NCBI GenBank assembly: GCA_000828975.1
Contig: AP014683.1
Coordinates: 1,941,700-2,005,699 of the forward strand
Length of the DNA stretch: 64,000 nucleotides
Origin: Burkholderiales bacterium GJ-E10
Lineage (GTDB): Bacteria > Pseudomonadota > Gammaproteobacteria > Burkholderiales > Burkholderiaceae_F
Direction of reading: 5' to 3'
Shown: in pieces, positions 1 through 11,357 of the stretch
Position numbering within the stretch: position 1 is the first letter of the stretch
Layout of the letters: each line of letters starts with the position of its first letter
Translations under genes and position numbers: made by a program
The notes under the pieces: model-generated
What the model was told of the DNA's origin: nothing
What the model saw: only the letters and a program-made list of their open reading frames with translations
Databases searched by the model: none

Positions 1-17
1 AGCGGGTTCGCGCCAAA

Positions 18-767
18 TTGCGCGAGCCCTACAGGTGGTGCTTCTGCGAACTGTGTGGGAAGTCCACGGAGTTCGCCACTGCCATTGAGGCGAAGGCGGT
101 CTTTAAGCGTCTTCGCAGGGGAAGCGCGAAGGCTGTCCCTCTATCCGACGAGGTTCGCGCCGAGGCACAGCAAATGGCGAATAACCTGGTGTCGATCTAT
201 GACCGTGCGCTCGCCGGCGACTTTGGGCCTGAGGCGGCGGGGCAAATGGTCGCGGAGCTTTGCGACGTGCGCGAAATGCGGGGTGATCTATCCGTCGAGT
301 CGTTCCGCGACCAGGTTGAACGGCGTGCGCTAATGGTTGCGTGGGCTCGGCGTGGCGATGTGTTCAATGCGTTGAGGCTTCCTAATCAACCGGATGGAGC
401 GCCAAAGCCAAGCAAGTTCTATTGCGAGGGCCACAATCCCAGGCGGAGTGCCGAGGCACGGCGTGCGTACCAGCGCGACCGGAGGTTCGCGGCCGAGTAT
501 GAAGAGCTGATGTCAATCATTTGGAATCAACGGGCTGGGACACTGCCTCGCTGGGACCTTGAAGCGCACGCCTACGTGCGCCGTGAAGCGTTTCGGCTCC
601 TGCAGGCGATGAAGGTGAGAACGGCGCTTATCGGCGAACTGCAAGACCAAGGCGTGACGTGCCAGGCCGAAATCGCGAGACGTCTCGGGGTCAGTCGTCA
701 AGCGGTTTCCAAGATCATCAAACGTTCAAGGGTTGGTCATGCTGGTGACGATGGACGGAAGCCGTGA
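18..767 (+). CDS. Zinc-ribbon/HTH protein of unknown function, possibly 5'-partial
   Basis: The 249-residue protein is not one I can name. It has a Cys cluster near the N terminus (CFCELC), a second possible metal site in the middle (YCEGHNPRRSAEARRAYQRD), and a C-terminal helix-turn-helix around residues 205-235 (ITCQAEIARRLGVSRQAVSK-like pattern). This suggests a DNA-binding protein carried by the integrative element. The first possible start is a TTG at 18, but the frame is open to the window edge, so the true start may lie further left. It lies 18 bp upstream of the protease gene on the same strand, so the two are probably co-transcribed. A regulator of element genes is an inference only. 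Confidence 0.6.
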   Translation: MREPYRWCFCELCGKSTEFATAIEAKAVFKRLRRGSAKAVPLSDEVRAEAQQMANNLVSIYDRALAGDFGPEAAGQMVAELCDVREMRGDLSVESFRDQVERRALMVAWARRGDVFNALRLPNQPDGAPKPSKFYCEGHNPRRSAEARRAYQRDRRFAAEYEELMSIIWNQRAGTLPRWDLEAHAYVRREAFRLLQAMKVRTALIGELQDQGVTCQAEIARRLGVSRQAVSKIIKRSRVGHAGDDGRKP

Positions 768-785
768 ACTGCGGAGGTTGATATT

Positions 786-1649
786 ATGGAGACACGCCAG
801 ATGAACCATCAGCCCGATTTGGTTTCGCTGCCAAGTGGGAGCGCGGTAAGCTTCGGTCTTGAATTGCCGACAATGAAGTCCCTCTACATTGAAATGTATT
901 TTGGGGACGCGCTGCTGAGTAGCGGTACTGCATTTCTTGCCGCCAATGATCGGGAGTCGCATTGCGCTCTGATAACGAACAGACACAACGTCACGGGGCG
1001 CAACCAGGAAACGGGGGAGTGTCTAAGTAAAACTGGCGGAGTGCCGGATAGTGTTGTCATCTATTTTCATAAGAATCCATTGGAGGATGGGCAATGGAAG
1101 AAAATCAAATTGCCTTTGTATAGGGAAGACGGTTCGCCATGGTGGATTGAACACCCAACGCTCGGTGCTCAAGCTGATCTCGTGGCGTTAAATCTCAGTT
1201 GGGGTAGCGACGTAAGAAAATTGCCCTACTATATGCAATTGGATTTGGATCGCGTGAATATGGTGGTGGCGCCGGCGGATGCTGTTAGTGTTATTGGATT
1301 TCCATTTGGGTTATCATCAGTTGGGAAATTCCCCATTTGGGCGACCGGATTTCTGGCGCAAGAATTAAGTTTGGTTACCCCTGAAAATCCAGTTTTCCTG
1401 ATAGATTGCCGAACTCGTCAGGGGCAGTCCGGGTCGGCGGTCATAGCCTATCGGTCGTCGGGGTATCGTCAAATAAAGGATGGAAAAATATCCGCGACCC
1501 TTACAGTGAATCAAGCGTGGGAGTTCCTTGGTATTTATTCTGGTCGTGTCAATGCGGAGTCAGACCTTGGTAGGGTATGGCACGTAAGTGCCGTTGAGGC
1601 GGTTTTAGAGGCGGCGGCCGGGGCCATGAAAAATAAGACCAACAAATAA
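786..1649 (+). CDS. Trypsin-like serine protease (S1-type fold)
   Basis: The 287-residue protein has the three landmarks of a chymotrypsin-fold protease: a His in LITNRHNVTG (about residue 75), an Asp in AQADLVALNL (about residue 130) and the nucleophile Ser in RQGQSGSAV (about residue 217). No signal peptide or membrane segment is visible, so a cytoplasmic enzyme is expected. The gene is visibly more AT-rich than the core genes to its right and lies in the integrase-bearing element, which points to recent acquisition. Standalone cytoplasmic trypsin-like proteases in mobile elements are often accessory or defence-linked, but no partner effector is visible here and the substrate is unknown. 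Confidence 0.75.
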   Translation: METRQMNHQPDLVSLPSGSAVSFGLELPTMKSLYIEMYFGDALLSSGTAFLAANDRESHCALITNRHNVTGRNQETGECLSKTGGVPDSVVIYFHKNPLEDGQWKKIKLPLYREDGSPWWIEHPTLGAQADLVALNLSWGSDVRKLPYYMQLDLDRVNMVVAPADAVSVIGFPFGLSSVGKFPIWATGFLAQELSLVTPENPVFLIDCRTRQGQSGSAVIAYRSSGYRQIKDGKISATLTVNQAWEFLGIYSGRVNAESDLGRVWHVSAVEAVLEAAAGAMKNKTNK

Positions 1650-1706
1650 AGAATCAAGCCACCAACGAGTGCGTGTACACGCTCTGCCTGGGTGGGTGGT
1701 GGGTTC

Positions 1707-2780
1707 CTACGCCTTCAACTTGTCGAGCTTCGCCACCAGGTCCTCGGCGCGCAGGTGGGTGTACCGCTTGAGCATCTGCATCGACTTGTGGCCGCTGATG
1801 GCTGAGACCTCCTGGTCGCTCAGCCCGGCTTCCACGAATCGGCTGACGGCCTCGTGCCGCAGGTCATGAAAGCGGAAGTCGGCGCAGCCGACCGAGCGCT
1901 TGATGTCGAGCCACACCTTGTTGAAGTTGTAGGGGCGGCGCTTCTCGTCCTTGCCCGGCTCGCCGTAGAAGATCAGGTCGGTGTCGATAGGGCGTACCGG
2001 ATGTTCCAGCGCTTCCCTGAATAGGCTGGTCGCGGTCGCCGTGAGCGGTACGGTGCGCGGCAGCGTGTTCTTCGTGTCCAGCAGCCGCACCACGCGGCGT
2101 TCGAGATCGACCTGGCTACGGCGCAGGGTGGCGATCTCGGAAGACCGCATTCCCGTTTCCAGAGCGATGCGGACGATCCAGCGCAGCATTGGGTTCGAGT
2201 GCGCGTCCACGGCCGCGAGCAGACGGGATTCCTCGTCAGCGCTAAGCCGTCGATTACGGCCCGCACCGGGAGCCGGCCGGCGCACGTTCAGCACGGGGTT
2301 GAACGCCAAGCCAAGACCCCACTCCTTCACCGCGACTGTGAACAGGTGGCCGAGCAAGGCCAGCTCAAGACGGACGGTGTTGGCCGCGCGCGGAACAGGC
2401 GCGCCATACTCATCCTTCCGGTCCTCGCCGGCCAGGCGCTTGTCGCGGTACTGAGCCACAAGGTCAGCCGTGATGGCCGCGAGGGAGTACTTGCCGAAGA
2501 ATGCGATGAGGGGCACGGAGCGCTTGTGCTCGCCGCCCTGCGTCATCGGGCGCTTGGTGGGCGTGACCTCGATCAGATAGCGCTGCATCGCCTTTTCGAA
2601 CGTCAGGCGCTCCGCCGGCGCTCGCTGCACGAACATACCGCGCACCATCTCGTCCTCGGTGCGGCGTGCCCAGTCCTCGGCATCCTTCTTCAGCCGAAAA
2701 GTCTTGATTGTGGTCGGGAAGCCGGTCTTCCGAATGACCGCCTTCCACGTCCCAGAGGGGGTCTTGACGATGGTTGCCAT
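1707..2780 (-). CDS. Tyrosine recombinase / phage-type integrase
   Basis: The 357-residue protein is a site-specific tyrosine recombinase. The catalytic domain shows Arg in LETGMRSSEI, the HDLRHEA box (His-x-x-Arg), His in ISGHKSM and the nucleophile Tyr in MLKRYTH close to the C terminus. The N-terminal part has an arm-binding segment (MATIVKTPSGTWKAVIRK) and a SAM-like core-binding domain. I chose the ATG at 2780 rather than an earlier in-frame start because family members begin with this arm-binding segment. The gene reads away from a complete tRNA-Ile(CAU) and a tRNA half, so it is the integrase that placed this element in that tRNA. Confidence 0.93.
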   Translation of the reverse strand: MATIVKTPSGTWKAVIRKTGFPTTIKTFRLKKDAEDWARRTEDEMVRGMFVQRAPAERLTFEKAMQRYLIEVTPTKRPMTQGGEHKRSVPLIAFFGKYSLAAITADLVAQYRDKRLAGEDRKDEYGAPVPRAANTVRLELALLGHLFTVAVKEWGLGLAFNPVLNVRRPAPGAGRNRRLSADEESRLLAAVDAHSNPMLRWIVRIALETGMRSSEIATLRRSQVDLERRVVRLLDTKNTLPRTVPLTATATSLFREALEHPVRPIDTDLIFYGEPGKDEKRRPYNFNKVWLDIKRSVGCADFRFHDLRHEAVSRFVEAGLSDQEVSAISGHKSMQMLKRYTHLRAEDLVAKLDKLKA

Positions 2781-2850
2781 GGCCTCGGTACAGTGCTTAC
2801 GTTCCGTCACTGTACCGGAACTGTACCGAGGTGGCAACTGTCGGGGTGGA

Positions 2851-2927
2851 TGGTGGGCCCTGCCGGGCTCGAACCGGCAACCGACGGATTATGAGTCCGC
2901 AGCTCTAACCTATTGAGCTAAAGGCCC
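2851..2927 (-). tRNA. tRNA-Ile(CAU), complete, element-borne
   Basis: This 77-nt cloverleaf includes an encoded CCA. The acceptor GGGCCTT pairs with AGGGCCC (one G-U pair), and the anticodon CAT is at 2893-2891 in a GGACTCATAATCC arm. The body resembles tRNA-Ile2, in which C34 is converted to lysidine, rather than initiator or elongator tRNA-Met. It lies between the integrase and the truncated tRNA copy and differs from that copy in the D-arm and anticodon stem, so it was probably brought in by the element to replace the gene it broke. Confidence 0.88.
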
Positions 2928-3003
2928 TTTTTTAACTTTCGTCCGACTTCTTTGGCCGGCTCCGCATGTCCTTTTTGGCGTTCCTATCGGGCCTTGCATG
3001 GTG

Positions 3004-3044
3004 GATTATGAGTCGACTGCTCTAACCAGCTGAGCTATGGGCCC
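3004..3044 (-). pseudogene. 5' half of resident tRNA-Ile(CAU), split at the anticodon arm
   Basis: Read on the minus strand, the sequence starts GGGCCCATAGCTCAGCTGG and continues through the D-arm to the anticodon CAT (3010-3008), then stops matching a tRNA just 3' of the anticodon loop. It matches the first 41 nt of a typical betaproteobacterial tRNA-Ile2. The T-arm and acceptor 3' strand are missing. This is best read as the attachment-site junction left by the neighbouring integrase. Confidence 0.8.
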
Positions 3045-3084
3045 GGCGCGGACGCGCGGACAACGGGAAGTGTCCGGCGCCGTT

Positions 3085-3111
3085 CCCTTCCCCCGCGCCT
3101 GGAGGGAAGGG
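3085..3111 (-). terminator. GC-rich hairpin downstream of rpoD
   Basis: An 8-bp perfect stem (CCCTTCCC / GGGAAGGG) lies 12 bp past the rpoD stop codon. There is no T-run on the rpoD strand, so it is at best a weak or Rho-assisted terminator or a 3'-end stabilising hairpin. Confidence 0.3.
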
Positions 3112-3122
3112 AAGGCGAAAGC

Positions 3123-5393
<2,271 letters not shown>

Positions 5394-5696
5394 AGAACCC
5401 GATTACTCTCGAAAAGCGGATGGGCAGGCGCCGACACACCGACGAATCGCCGGAGGGCCGTCGCGATCAAAAAGCGATCTCTACTCGATCGAACAAGATG
5501 GATGGGCCACCGCGAGCAGACCCCTGCGACGGAACAAAGTTCCCCGCACGCAACCTGCAGACGATGATCCAACCCCAATGCGCCACACGGAACCATGCTG
5601 GAGCAATGTCTCCGAGGCGCGGGAGGCCGCTTGCCTCCGAAAACCCGACCTGAGCGGGCGCGCAATTCAACTCGCCATTTTACCAAAAAATGGGGA
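5394..5696 (-). other. dnaG-rpoD intergenic region with a hairpin after dnaG
   Basis: No gene is visible in these 303 bp. Immediately after the dnaG stop there is a 7-bp hairpin (CCATTTT/AAAATGG, 5675-5693). The rest is rpoD leader. In E. coli the dnaG-rpoD junction carries an mRNA processing site and internal rpoD promoters. The hairpin and leader here could serve the same purpose, but I see no unambiguous -35/-10 pair. Confidence 0.4.
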
Positions 5697-7535
5697 TCAG
5701 TCCGCGCTTTCCAAGGGATCCCCGGCGCTTTTTTGCGCTCCCCGCTCTTGCTTGATATCCCGCAAACGCTGGGTCAGTTCCAGGTAGCGCTCGAGGTCGG
5801 CGCCCGCGATCGCCTGCCCGGATCGCGACGCCTCCTCCGCGACCCGCCGCATTTCCGCCTGGACATGCTCGGCCTCGAGCGCGAGAAAGCCGGAGCGCAG
5901 CTCCTCCCGCGCCACCGATTCCGCATCGTCCTCGCGCAGGTCGCGGGTCGCCAGGCTGCGGAACTCGTCGATGTACTCGCTTTGCGCCAACGCCTCAAGC
6001 ACCGCGCCGGTATGCGCCACGCCGCCGCTGGTCGCAGCGCGCCAGACCTGCGCAAGCTGCCGGTCCAGCCGTTCGCTGCCGTCGACCGCCAGCACCGCGA
6101 TCTGCGCGTTGAACTCCCGCGCCAACCCCGGAAAGGCCAGCAGGCGCTGCAAGAGGCGCCGCTTCAGGCGCTCGACCTGCCGCCGTTCGCCACCGCCCCG
6201 CCGGCCCGACCCCTCCGCGCCACCATCGCTGCGTGCGCGCGGCGGCGGCAGCCGGCGCCACGGCACCAGTCCGAACAGGTTTTCCAGGTCCTGCGCCGGC
6301 GTGCGCGCCGCCTCGCCCAGGACCCGGACGAGCTGCATCCGCAAGGCTCCGGGCGGCATCGCCTCCAGCAGGGGACGGGCTGCCGCCACGGCCGCGGCCC
6401 GCCCTTCGGGCTGCGCGAGATCGCATCCCTCGCTCACCGATCGCAGGAACCATTGCGACAGACTCATCGCGCGCGCCAGTTCGGTTTCGAACGCGCCGGC
6501 GCCATGCGTGCGGATCAGGCTGTCCGGATCCTCCCCTTCGGGCAGGAACAGGAAACTCGCGCGGCGCTCGTCACCGATCGCCGGCAGCGTCGCTTCCAGC
6601 GCCCGCCGCGCAGCCTTGCGTCCGGCCGCATCCCCGTCGAACGAGAAAATGACGTGCGGCGTCAGACGGAACAGCGTCCCGACCTGATGGGGTGTGATGG
6701 CCGTCCCAAGTGCCGCCACCGTCTCGGGAAATCCCGCCTGCGCCAACTGGATGACATCCATGTAGCCTTCGCAGACGATGGCGCGCGCCGCCCGGCGGAT
6801 CGCTTCCGACGCTTCGTACAGGCCGTAGAGTTCCTGGCCTTTGTGATACACCGGCGTCTCGGGCGAGTTCAGGTATTTCGGCTCGGAACCGTCGAGCACG
6901 CGCGCGCCGAACCCGATCACGGCGCCGCGGCGGTTGCGGATCGGGAACATGAGGCGGCCGCGGAAACGGTCGTAGCGCTTGTTTTCCTCGCCCGTGATGA
7001 CCAGGCCGGCCTCGGCCAGGCGCGGATCGGCGTAATTCTCGAATACCGCCTTGAGCGACTGCCAGCCTTCGGGCGCGTATCCCAAGGCGTAGCGAGCCGC
7101 GATCGCGCCAGTCAGGCCGCGCGACTTGCAGTATTCGATCGCCGACGGCGCCTCCTTGAGCTGGCGGCGGTAGAAGTCCGCCGCCGTCTGCAGCACTTCA
7201 GTGAGCCCGCGGCTGCGCGCCCGCTCGGCCCCGGACTCCCCCCCCTCCTGGGGGACGGTCATGCCGACACCCTGCGCGAGTTCCTGGATCGCCTCAACGT
7301 AGCTCAACCCGCGGTGGTCCATCAGGAATCCGATGGCCGAACCGTGGGCGCCACAACCGAAACAGTGGAAAAACTGCTTGCTCGGACTGACGGTGAAAGA
7401 AGGGGTCTTCTCGCCGTGGAACGGACACAGACCGAGATAGTTCTGGCCGCTCTTTTTGAGCGCGACCGAACGGCCCACGACGTCGACGATGTCGACGCGG
7501 GCAAGCAGGTCGACGATGAATCCCTGGGGAATCAC
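5697..7535 (-). CDS. dnaG: DNA primase
   Basis: DnaG synthesises the RNA primers used by the replisome. The 612-residue protein has the N-terminal CHC2 zinc-binding domain with ligands C37, H40, C58 and C61 (CPFHGEKTP...FHCFGCG), the catalytic core with the TOPRIM motifs EGYMD and FDGDAAG, and a C-terminal helicase-binding region. Length and domain order are standard for the family. It lies between yqeY and rpoD, the conserved order of the macromolecular synthesis operon. Confidence 0.97.
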   Translation of the reverse strand: MIPQGFIVDLLARVDIVDVVGRSVALKKSGQNYLGLCPFHGEKTPSFTVSPSKQFFHCFGCGAHGSAIGFLMDHRGLSYVEAIQELAQGVGMTVPQEGGESGAERARSRGLTEVLQTAADFYRRQLKEAPSAIEYCKSRGLTGAIAARYALGYAPEGWQSLKAVFENYADPRLAEAGLVITGEENKRYDRFRGRLMFPIRNRRGAVIGFGARVLDGSEPKYLNSPETPVYHKGQELYGLYEASEAIRRAARAIVCEGYMDVIQLAQAGFPETVAALGTAITPHQVGTLFRLTPHVIFSFDGDAAGRKAARRALEATLPAIGDERRASFLFLPEGEDPDSLIRTHGAGAFETELARAMSLSQWFLRSVSEGCDLAQPEGRAAAVAAARPLLEAMPPGALRMQLVRVLGEAARTPAQDLENLFGLVPWRRLPPPRARSDGGAEGSGRRGGGERRQVERLKRRLLQRLLAFPGLAREFNAQIAVLAVDGSERLDRQLAQVWRAATSGGVAHTGAVLEALAQSEYIDEFRSLATRDLREDDAESVAREELRSGFLALEAEHVQAEMRRVAEEASRSGQAIAGADLERYLELTQRLRDIKQERGAQKSAGDPLESAD

Positions 7536-7571
7536 GGGAAAATCCGTCCGCCCCGCCGCGAGTAGCCGGCG

Positions 7572-8033
7572 TTACCCGGCAATCCGGCCCTTGACCAATC
7601 CGGAAACTTTCGACATGTCGGCCCGCCCCGCCAGCCGCGGCTTGAGCAACGCCATGACCTTACCCATCGCCGCGGGGCCGCTGGCACCCGCCGCCGCGGT
7701 CTCCGCGATCGCAGCGTCGACCGCCGCCAGGACCTCGGCCTCGGAAAGCTGCGCCGGCAGATAGGCCTGCAATACCGCCATTTCCGCCGTTTCCTTGTCG
7801 ACGAGGTCGGTACGGCCGGCCTTGGCGAACTGCTCGATCGCGTCCTTGCGCTGCTTGATGAGCCGCTCGACCACCGCCACCGCCGCGCCATCGTCGACGA
7901 CGACGCGCTCGTCGACCTCCTTCTGCTTGATCGCGGCGAGCAGCAGGCGGATCGTCGCCAGGCGCTCCGTTTCGCGCGCGCGCATCGCAGCCTTCATGTC
8001 CTCCGTGATCCGGTCTTTCAGGCTCATGCTCAT
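7572..8033 (-). CDS. yqeY: GatB/YqeY domain protein
   Basis: This 153-residue YqeY-family protein resembles the C-terminal domain of GatB, the amidotransferase subunit that binds misacylated tRNA. The motif KQKEVDERV and the C-terminal MGKVMALLKPRL...ADMSKVSGLVKG are typical. The start was set at the ATG at 8033 because it is preceded by a strong GGAGGAGG ribosome-binding site and matches the family N terminus (MSLKDRITEDMKAAMRA). A longer open frame upstream is an artefact of high GC. It lies between rpsU and dnaG. Its cellular role is not well defined. Confidence 0.93.
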   Translation of the reverse strand: MSMSLKDRITEDMKAAMRARETERLATIRLLLAAIKQKEVDERVVVDDGAAVAVVERLIKQRKDAIEQFAKAGRTDLVDKETAEMAVLQAYLPAQLSEAEVLAAVDAAIAETAAAGASGPAAMGKVMALLKPRLAGRADMSKVSGLVKGRIAG

Positions 8034-8054
8034 CTCGCTTTCCTCCTCCGAAAC

Positions 8055-8082
8055 AAAAAACGCGCCGTCCGGCGCGTTTTTT
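8055..8082 (-). terminator. Rho-independent terminator after rpsU
   Basis: A perfect hairpin AAAAAACGCGCCG-tcc-CGGCGCGTTTTTT, A-rich on one side and T-rich on the other, lies between rpsU and yqeY. It would attenuate rpsU transcription ahead of yqeY-dnaG-rpoD, as is known for the terminator inside this operon in enterobacteria. Confidence 0.85.
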
Positions 8083-8125
8083 CCGCTCTTGCCACGGCGC
8101 GGAAACGTCCGCTCCGCGCGCCCGA

Positions 8126-8338
8126 TCAATACAGCTTCTTCGGCAGCATCTGGCTGCGCAGGCGCTTGAAATGGCGCTTGATCGCCGCCGACTTCTTGCG
8201 CTTGCGCTCGGCGGTGGGCTTCTCGTAGAACTCCCGGGCGCGCAACTCGGTCAGCAGCCCGCATTTCTCGATGGTGCGCTTGAAGCGGCGCAGGGCCACT
8301 TCGAAAGGTTCGTTTTCCTTGACTCGTATCGTCGGCAT
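8126..8338 (-). CDS. rpsU: Small ribosomal subunit protein bS21
   Basis: This 70-residue, strongly basic protein has the canonical bS21 sequence ([20 protein letters not shown] start; [13 protein letters not shown] in the middle; PKKLY end). S21 sits on the 30S platform and helps mRNA recognition. It is the first gene of the macromolecular synthesis operon and is divergent from tsaD. Confidence 0.98.
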   Translation of the reverse strand: MPTIRVKENEPFEVALRRFKRTIEKCGLLTELRAREFYEKPTAERKRKKSAAIKRHFKRLRSQMLPKKLY

Positions 8339-8383
8339 CCGGGTTCTCGCTAGGCGGGCGTGGCGCCCGTTGGAAAGCCTGGG

Positions 8384-8413
8384 ATTCTAGCGGGTTTTCG
8401 GAATGTTTGCCAA
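8384..8413 (-). promoter_or_regulatory. Candidate sigma-70 promoter of rpsU
   Basis: On the minus strand TTGGCA and TAGAAT are separated by 18 nt, about 45 bp upstream of the rpsU start and next to the divergent tsaD gene. Confidence 0.5.
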
Positions 8414-8477
8414 GCGCTTGCCGGTACACTCCGCGCCGGGAATTTTCCTCGCAACCTGCCACGCGGAAACCGTCGGC

Positions 8478-9494
8478 GTGCATATCCTCGGCATCGAATC
8501 CTCCTGCGACGAAACCGGCGTCGCGCTCTATGACAGCGACACCGGCGTGGTCGTCCACGCCCTGCACTCCCAGGTGGCGCTGCACCGGGAATACGGCGGC
8601 GTGGTCCCCGAACTCGCCTCGCGCGACCACGTACGATACCTGCTGCCGCTGGTGGACGACGTCGTGGCGCGGGCCGGGATCGGTCGCGCCCGGATCGACG
8701 CGATTGCCGTCACCGCAGGCCCCGGCTTGGCGGGCGCGCTGCTGGTCGGGTGCGGGGTTGCCGCGGGAATCGGCCATGCGCTGCGAAAACCGGTGATACC
8801 CGTCCACCATCTGGAAGGCCACCTGCTCTCCCCCCTCCTCGCCCGGCCGTCGCCGCAATTCCCATTCCTTTCCCTGCTGGTATCGGGCGGGCACACCATG
8901 CTGCTGCACGTGCACGGCCCCGGCCGCTATGCGCTCCTGGGCGAGACCTTGGACGATGCGGCGGGAGAGGCCTTCGACAAGACCGCGCAATTGCTGGGAC
9001 TGGGATATCCCGGGGGGCCGGAAGTCTCTCGTCTGGCGGAGTTCGGCACGCCGGGCGCCGTCCGCCTGCCACGCCCGATGCTCGATCAACCCAACCTCGA
9101 CTTCAGCTTCAGCGGCCTGAAGACCGCCGTCTTGACCCAGGTGCGCAACCTCGGCGCCGGCGGCAGCTGCGATCAAGCCCGCGCCGACATCGCGCGCGGG
9201 TTCGTCGACGCGGTCGTCGACGTGCTCGTCGGCAAGGCGCTGCGCGCCCTCGGCCGGACGGGCCTCACGCAACTGGTCGTGGCGGGTGGTGTCGGCGCCA
9301 ACACACAACTGCGCACGGCGCTCACGGAAACCCTGGAGCCGCGTGGCGCGCGGGTGTTCTATCCGCCAACCGATCTCTGCACCGACAACGGCGCGATGAT
9401 CGCCTACGCCGGATGGGTGCGGTTTTCACTCGCCGGCCCCGGCGGCACCGAACCGCTGCGCGTCCACCCTCGGTGGGACCTCTGTAACCAATAG
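8478..9494 (+). CDS. tsaD: tRNA threonylcarbamoyladenosine transferase subunit TsaD
   Basis: TsaD works with TsaB/E to attach threonylcarbamoyl to A37 of ANN-decoding tRNAs. The 338-residue protein begins at the GTG at 8478 with the family hallmark [13 protein letters not shown]. The metal-binding HHLEGH, the ASKHA-fold glycine loops ([17 protein letters not shown]) and the C-terminal [10 protein letters not shown] motif are all present. An open frame runs 25 codons further upstream but has no family similarity. The gene is divergent from rpsU, a common arrangement in proteobacteria. Confidence 0.96.
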   Translation: MHILGIESSCDETGVALYDSDTGVVVHALHSQVALHREYGGVVPELASRDHVRYLLPLVDDVVARAGIGRARIDAIAVTAGPGLAGALLVGCGVAAGIGHALRKPVIPVHHLEGHLLSPLLARPSPQFPFLSLLVSGGHTMLLHVHGPGRYALLGETLDDAAGEAFDKTAQLLGLGYPGGPEVSRLAEFGTPGAVRLPRPMLDQPNLDFSFSGLKTAVLTQVRNLGAGGSCDQARADIARGFVDAVVDVLVGKALRALGRTGLTQLVVAGGVGANTQLRTALTETLEPRGARVFYPPTDLCTDNGAMIAYAGWVRFSLAGPGGTEPLRVHPRWDLCNQ

Positions 9495-9499
9495 GACGC

Positions 9500-10147
9500 T
9501 TATCGCGCCTTTTTCCCGATCCGGCTTTCCGTTCCCGCGCGCAGCTTCGCGATATTGCCGCGATGGCGCCAAACGAGGCAAGCGGACATGAATACGACCG
9601 CGAGCGACACCGGATCCGGACCGCGCAGCGCCAGAAGTGCGACCGCGGCTGCGACCGCGCTCGACATCGAGGCCAGCGAGGAATACCGGAACAGCGCGGC
9701 CATCACGAGCCAGACGCCGCAGGCGCCCAGTCCGGCCGGGAAATCGATCGCCAGCAGCACCCCGAGGAACGTCGCCACGCCCTTCCCGCCCTGAAATCCC
9801 AGGAACACCGGGTAGAGGTGGCCGAGAAACGCCGCGGCGCCGCACCAGGGCATGACGGAATCCAGTGCCGCCCCCACCGGCAGATCCATGCTGCCGGCCT
9901 CCCTGGCCGCCAGCCAGACCAGGCCGACGGCCAGTGCTCCCTTGCCGGAATCGCCCAACAAGGTGAGCAAGGCCGCGATCCTGCCGCCGCCGCGCAACAC
10001 ATTGGTCGCGCCGGGGTTGCGCGATCCATAACTTCGCGGATCGGCCAGGCCCATCGCCCGGCTGACGACGACCGCAAACGGCACCGACCCCAAGAGGTAT
10101 GAAACGACGATCGCCAATCCGGCGGCGCCGGATGCCGCGACGCTCAT
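9500..10147 (-). CDS. plsY: Acyl-phosphate:glycerol-3-phosphate acyltransferase
   Basis: PlsY makes lysophosphatidic acid from acyl-phosphate at the inner membrane. The 215-residue protein has about five hydrophobic segments and the signature loops [24 protein letters not shown] and [13 protein letters not shown]. Its ATG overlaps the ispH stop codon (ATGA), so the two are translationally coupled. It converges on tsaD with only 5 bp between the stop codons. Confidence 0.95.
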   Translation of the reverse strand: MSVAASGAAGLAIVVSYLLGSVPFAVVVSRAMGLADPRSYGSRNPGATNVLRGGGRIAALLTLLGDSGKGALAVGLVWLAAREAGSMDLPVGAALDSVMPWCGAAAFLGHLYPVFLGFQGGKGVATFLGVLLAIDFPAGLGACGVWLVMAALFRYSSLASMSSAVAAAVALLALRGPDPVSLAVVFMSACLVWRHRGNIAKLRAGTESRIGKKAR

Positions 10148-11106
10148 GCGCCGCTCACCAGCGCGCCCCCTCCCGCCGACACCGCGCCGCCCAACCCCTT
10201 GGGCAAGGGAAACACCATGTTTTCCACCACCCCGGCAACGGCGTGGACGGCTCCCGCACCAAGATCGCGCAGGCGCTCCGTCACCTGCTGCACCAGCACT
10301 TCGGGAGCGGAGGCGCCGGCGGTGATCCCGACCCGCGCCACGCCCTCCAGCCACGCCGGGTCGATGTCCGCCGCACTGTCCACCAGATAGGCGCGAATAC
10401 CCATGCGCTCGGCAACCTCGCGCAAGCGATTGGAATTCGAACTGGTACGGCTGCCGACGACGATCATCATGTCCACCCGCGGCGCCAGCACCTTGACGGC
10501 ATCCTGCCGGTTCTGGGTTGCGTAACAAATGTCGCCGCGCTTGGGTTCCACGATGTCGGGAAAACGCTGTTTGAGCGCGGTGACGATCCGCGCCGCATCG
10601 TCGATCGACAGGGTGGTCTGGGTCACATACGCCAGCGCGCGGGGATCGGCGACCTGGAGGCACGCGACGTCCTCCTCGGTCTCGACGAGATAGATTCCGC
10701 CATCGGTCTGCCCCATGGTCCCGTCGACCTCGGGGTGTCCGCGGTGCCCGATCATCACGACCTCGCGGCCTTGGGCACGCATGCGCGCCACCTCGGTATG
10801 CACCTTGGTCACCAGCGGACAGGTCGCATCGAAAACCCGCAGGCCACGTTCGAGGGCGCGCGCATACACCGCGCGCGATACGCCGTGGGCGGAAAACACC
10901 ACGGTCGCCCCCTCTGGAATGTCTTCGATTTCCTCGACGAACACGGCCCCCTGGGCACGGAGGTCGTCCACCACGTACGTGTTGTGGACGATTTCATGCC
11001 GGACGTAGATCGGTGCACCGTACAACTGCAGTGCCCGGCGCACGATCTCAATGGCACGATCGACCCCGGCACAGAACCCACGGGGCTGGGCGAGCAAGAC
11101 TTCCAT
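10144..11106 (-). CDS. ispH: 4-hydroxy-3-methylbut-2-enyl diphosphate reductase
   Basis: IspH performs the last step of the MEP isoprenoid pathway, yielding IPP and DMAPP. The 320-residue protein has the three Fe-S Cys positions ([23 protein letters not shown]) and the substrate motif [11 protein letters not shown] chose the ATG at 11106 because the protein then starts [15 protein letters not shown], as in homologues. An earlier in-frame start adds a non-conserved extension. Coupled to plsY. Confidence 0.96.
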   Translation of the reverse strand: MEVLLAQPRGFCAGVDRAIEIVRRALQLYGAPIYVRHEIVHNTYVVDDLRAQGAVFVEEIEDIPEGATVVFSAHGVSRAVYARALERGLRVFDATCPLVTKVHTEVARMRAQGREVVMIGHRGHPEVDGTMGQTDGGIYLVETEEDVACLQVADPRALAYVTQTTLSIDDAARIVTALKQRFPDIVEPKRGDICYATQNRQDAVKVLAPRVDMMIVVGSRTSSNSNRLREVAERMGIRAYLVDSAADIDPAWLEGVARVGITAGASAPEVLVQQVTERLRDLGAGAVHAVAGVVENMVFPLPKGLGGAVSAGGGALVSGA

Positions 11107-11357
11107 TTGTTGGCCTTTCCGCAAAGCGTGACACCACCGTTCCGAAACCAAGGGCGCTTGCGACGCAAACCCGGGGGATCCGCCTCCGGGACGGTCTGCG
11201 ACCCTTCCCGAACGCCCCCCGGGGCCAAGGCAAGCACCCCTTCGGCAAACAACGCGCCGCCCGAACTCCCATTCCCGTGGGTGTCAAACCCGCGCAATCG
11301 TCGTTCAATCCGTCGATTTCGTCGAAGACCCCCATTCTAATTTGAAGGAGCCCCCCG

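Larger units (their letters stand above)
1..3044. mobile_element. Right end of an integrative element inserted in tRNA-Ile(CAU)
   Basis: The element comprises the Zn/HTH gene, the protease gene, a tyrosine integrase and a complete tRNA-Ile(CAU), and ends at 3004-3044 in the 5' half of another tRNA-Ile(CAU). Its left boundary is outside the window. The 12-bp stretch shared by the two tRNA copies (2886-2897 and 3003-3014, spanning the anticodon) is the likely recombination core. Integration in the anticodon loop of tRNA genes is a known habit of tyrosine integrases. The 3' half of the original tRNA is predicted at the far end, off-window. Confidence 0.7.
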
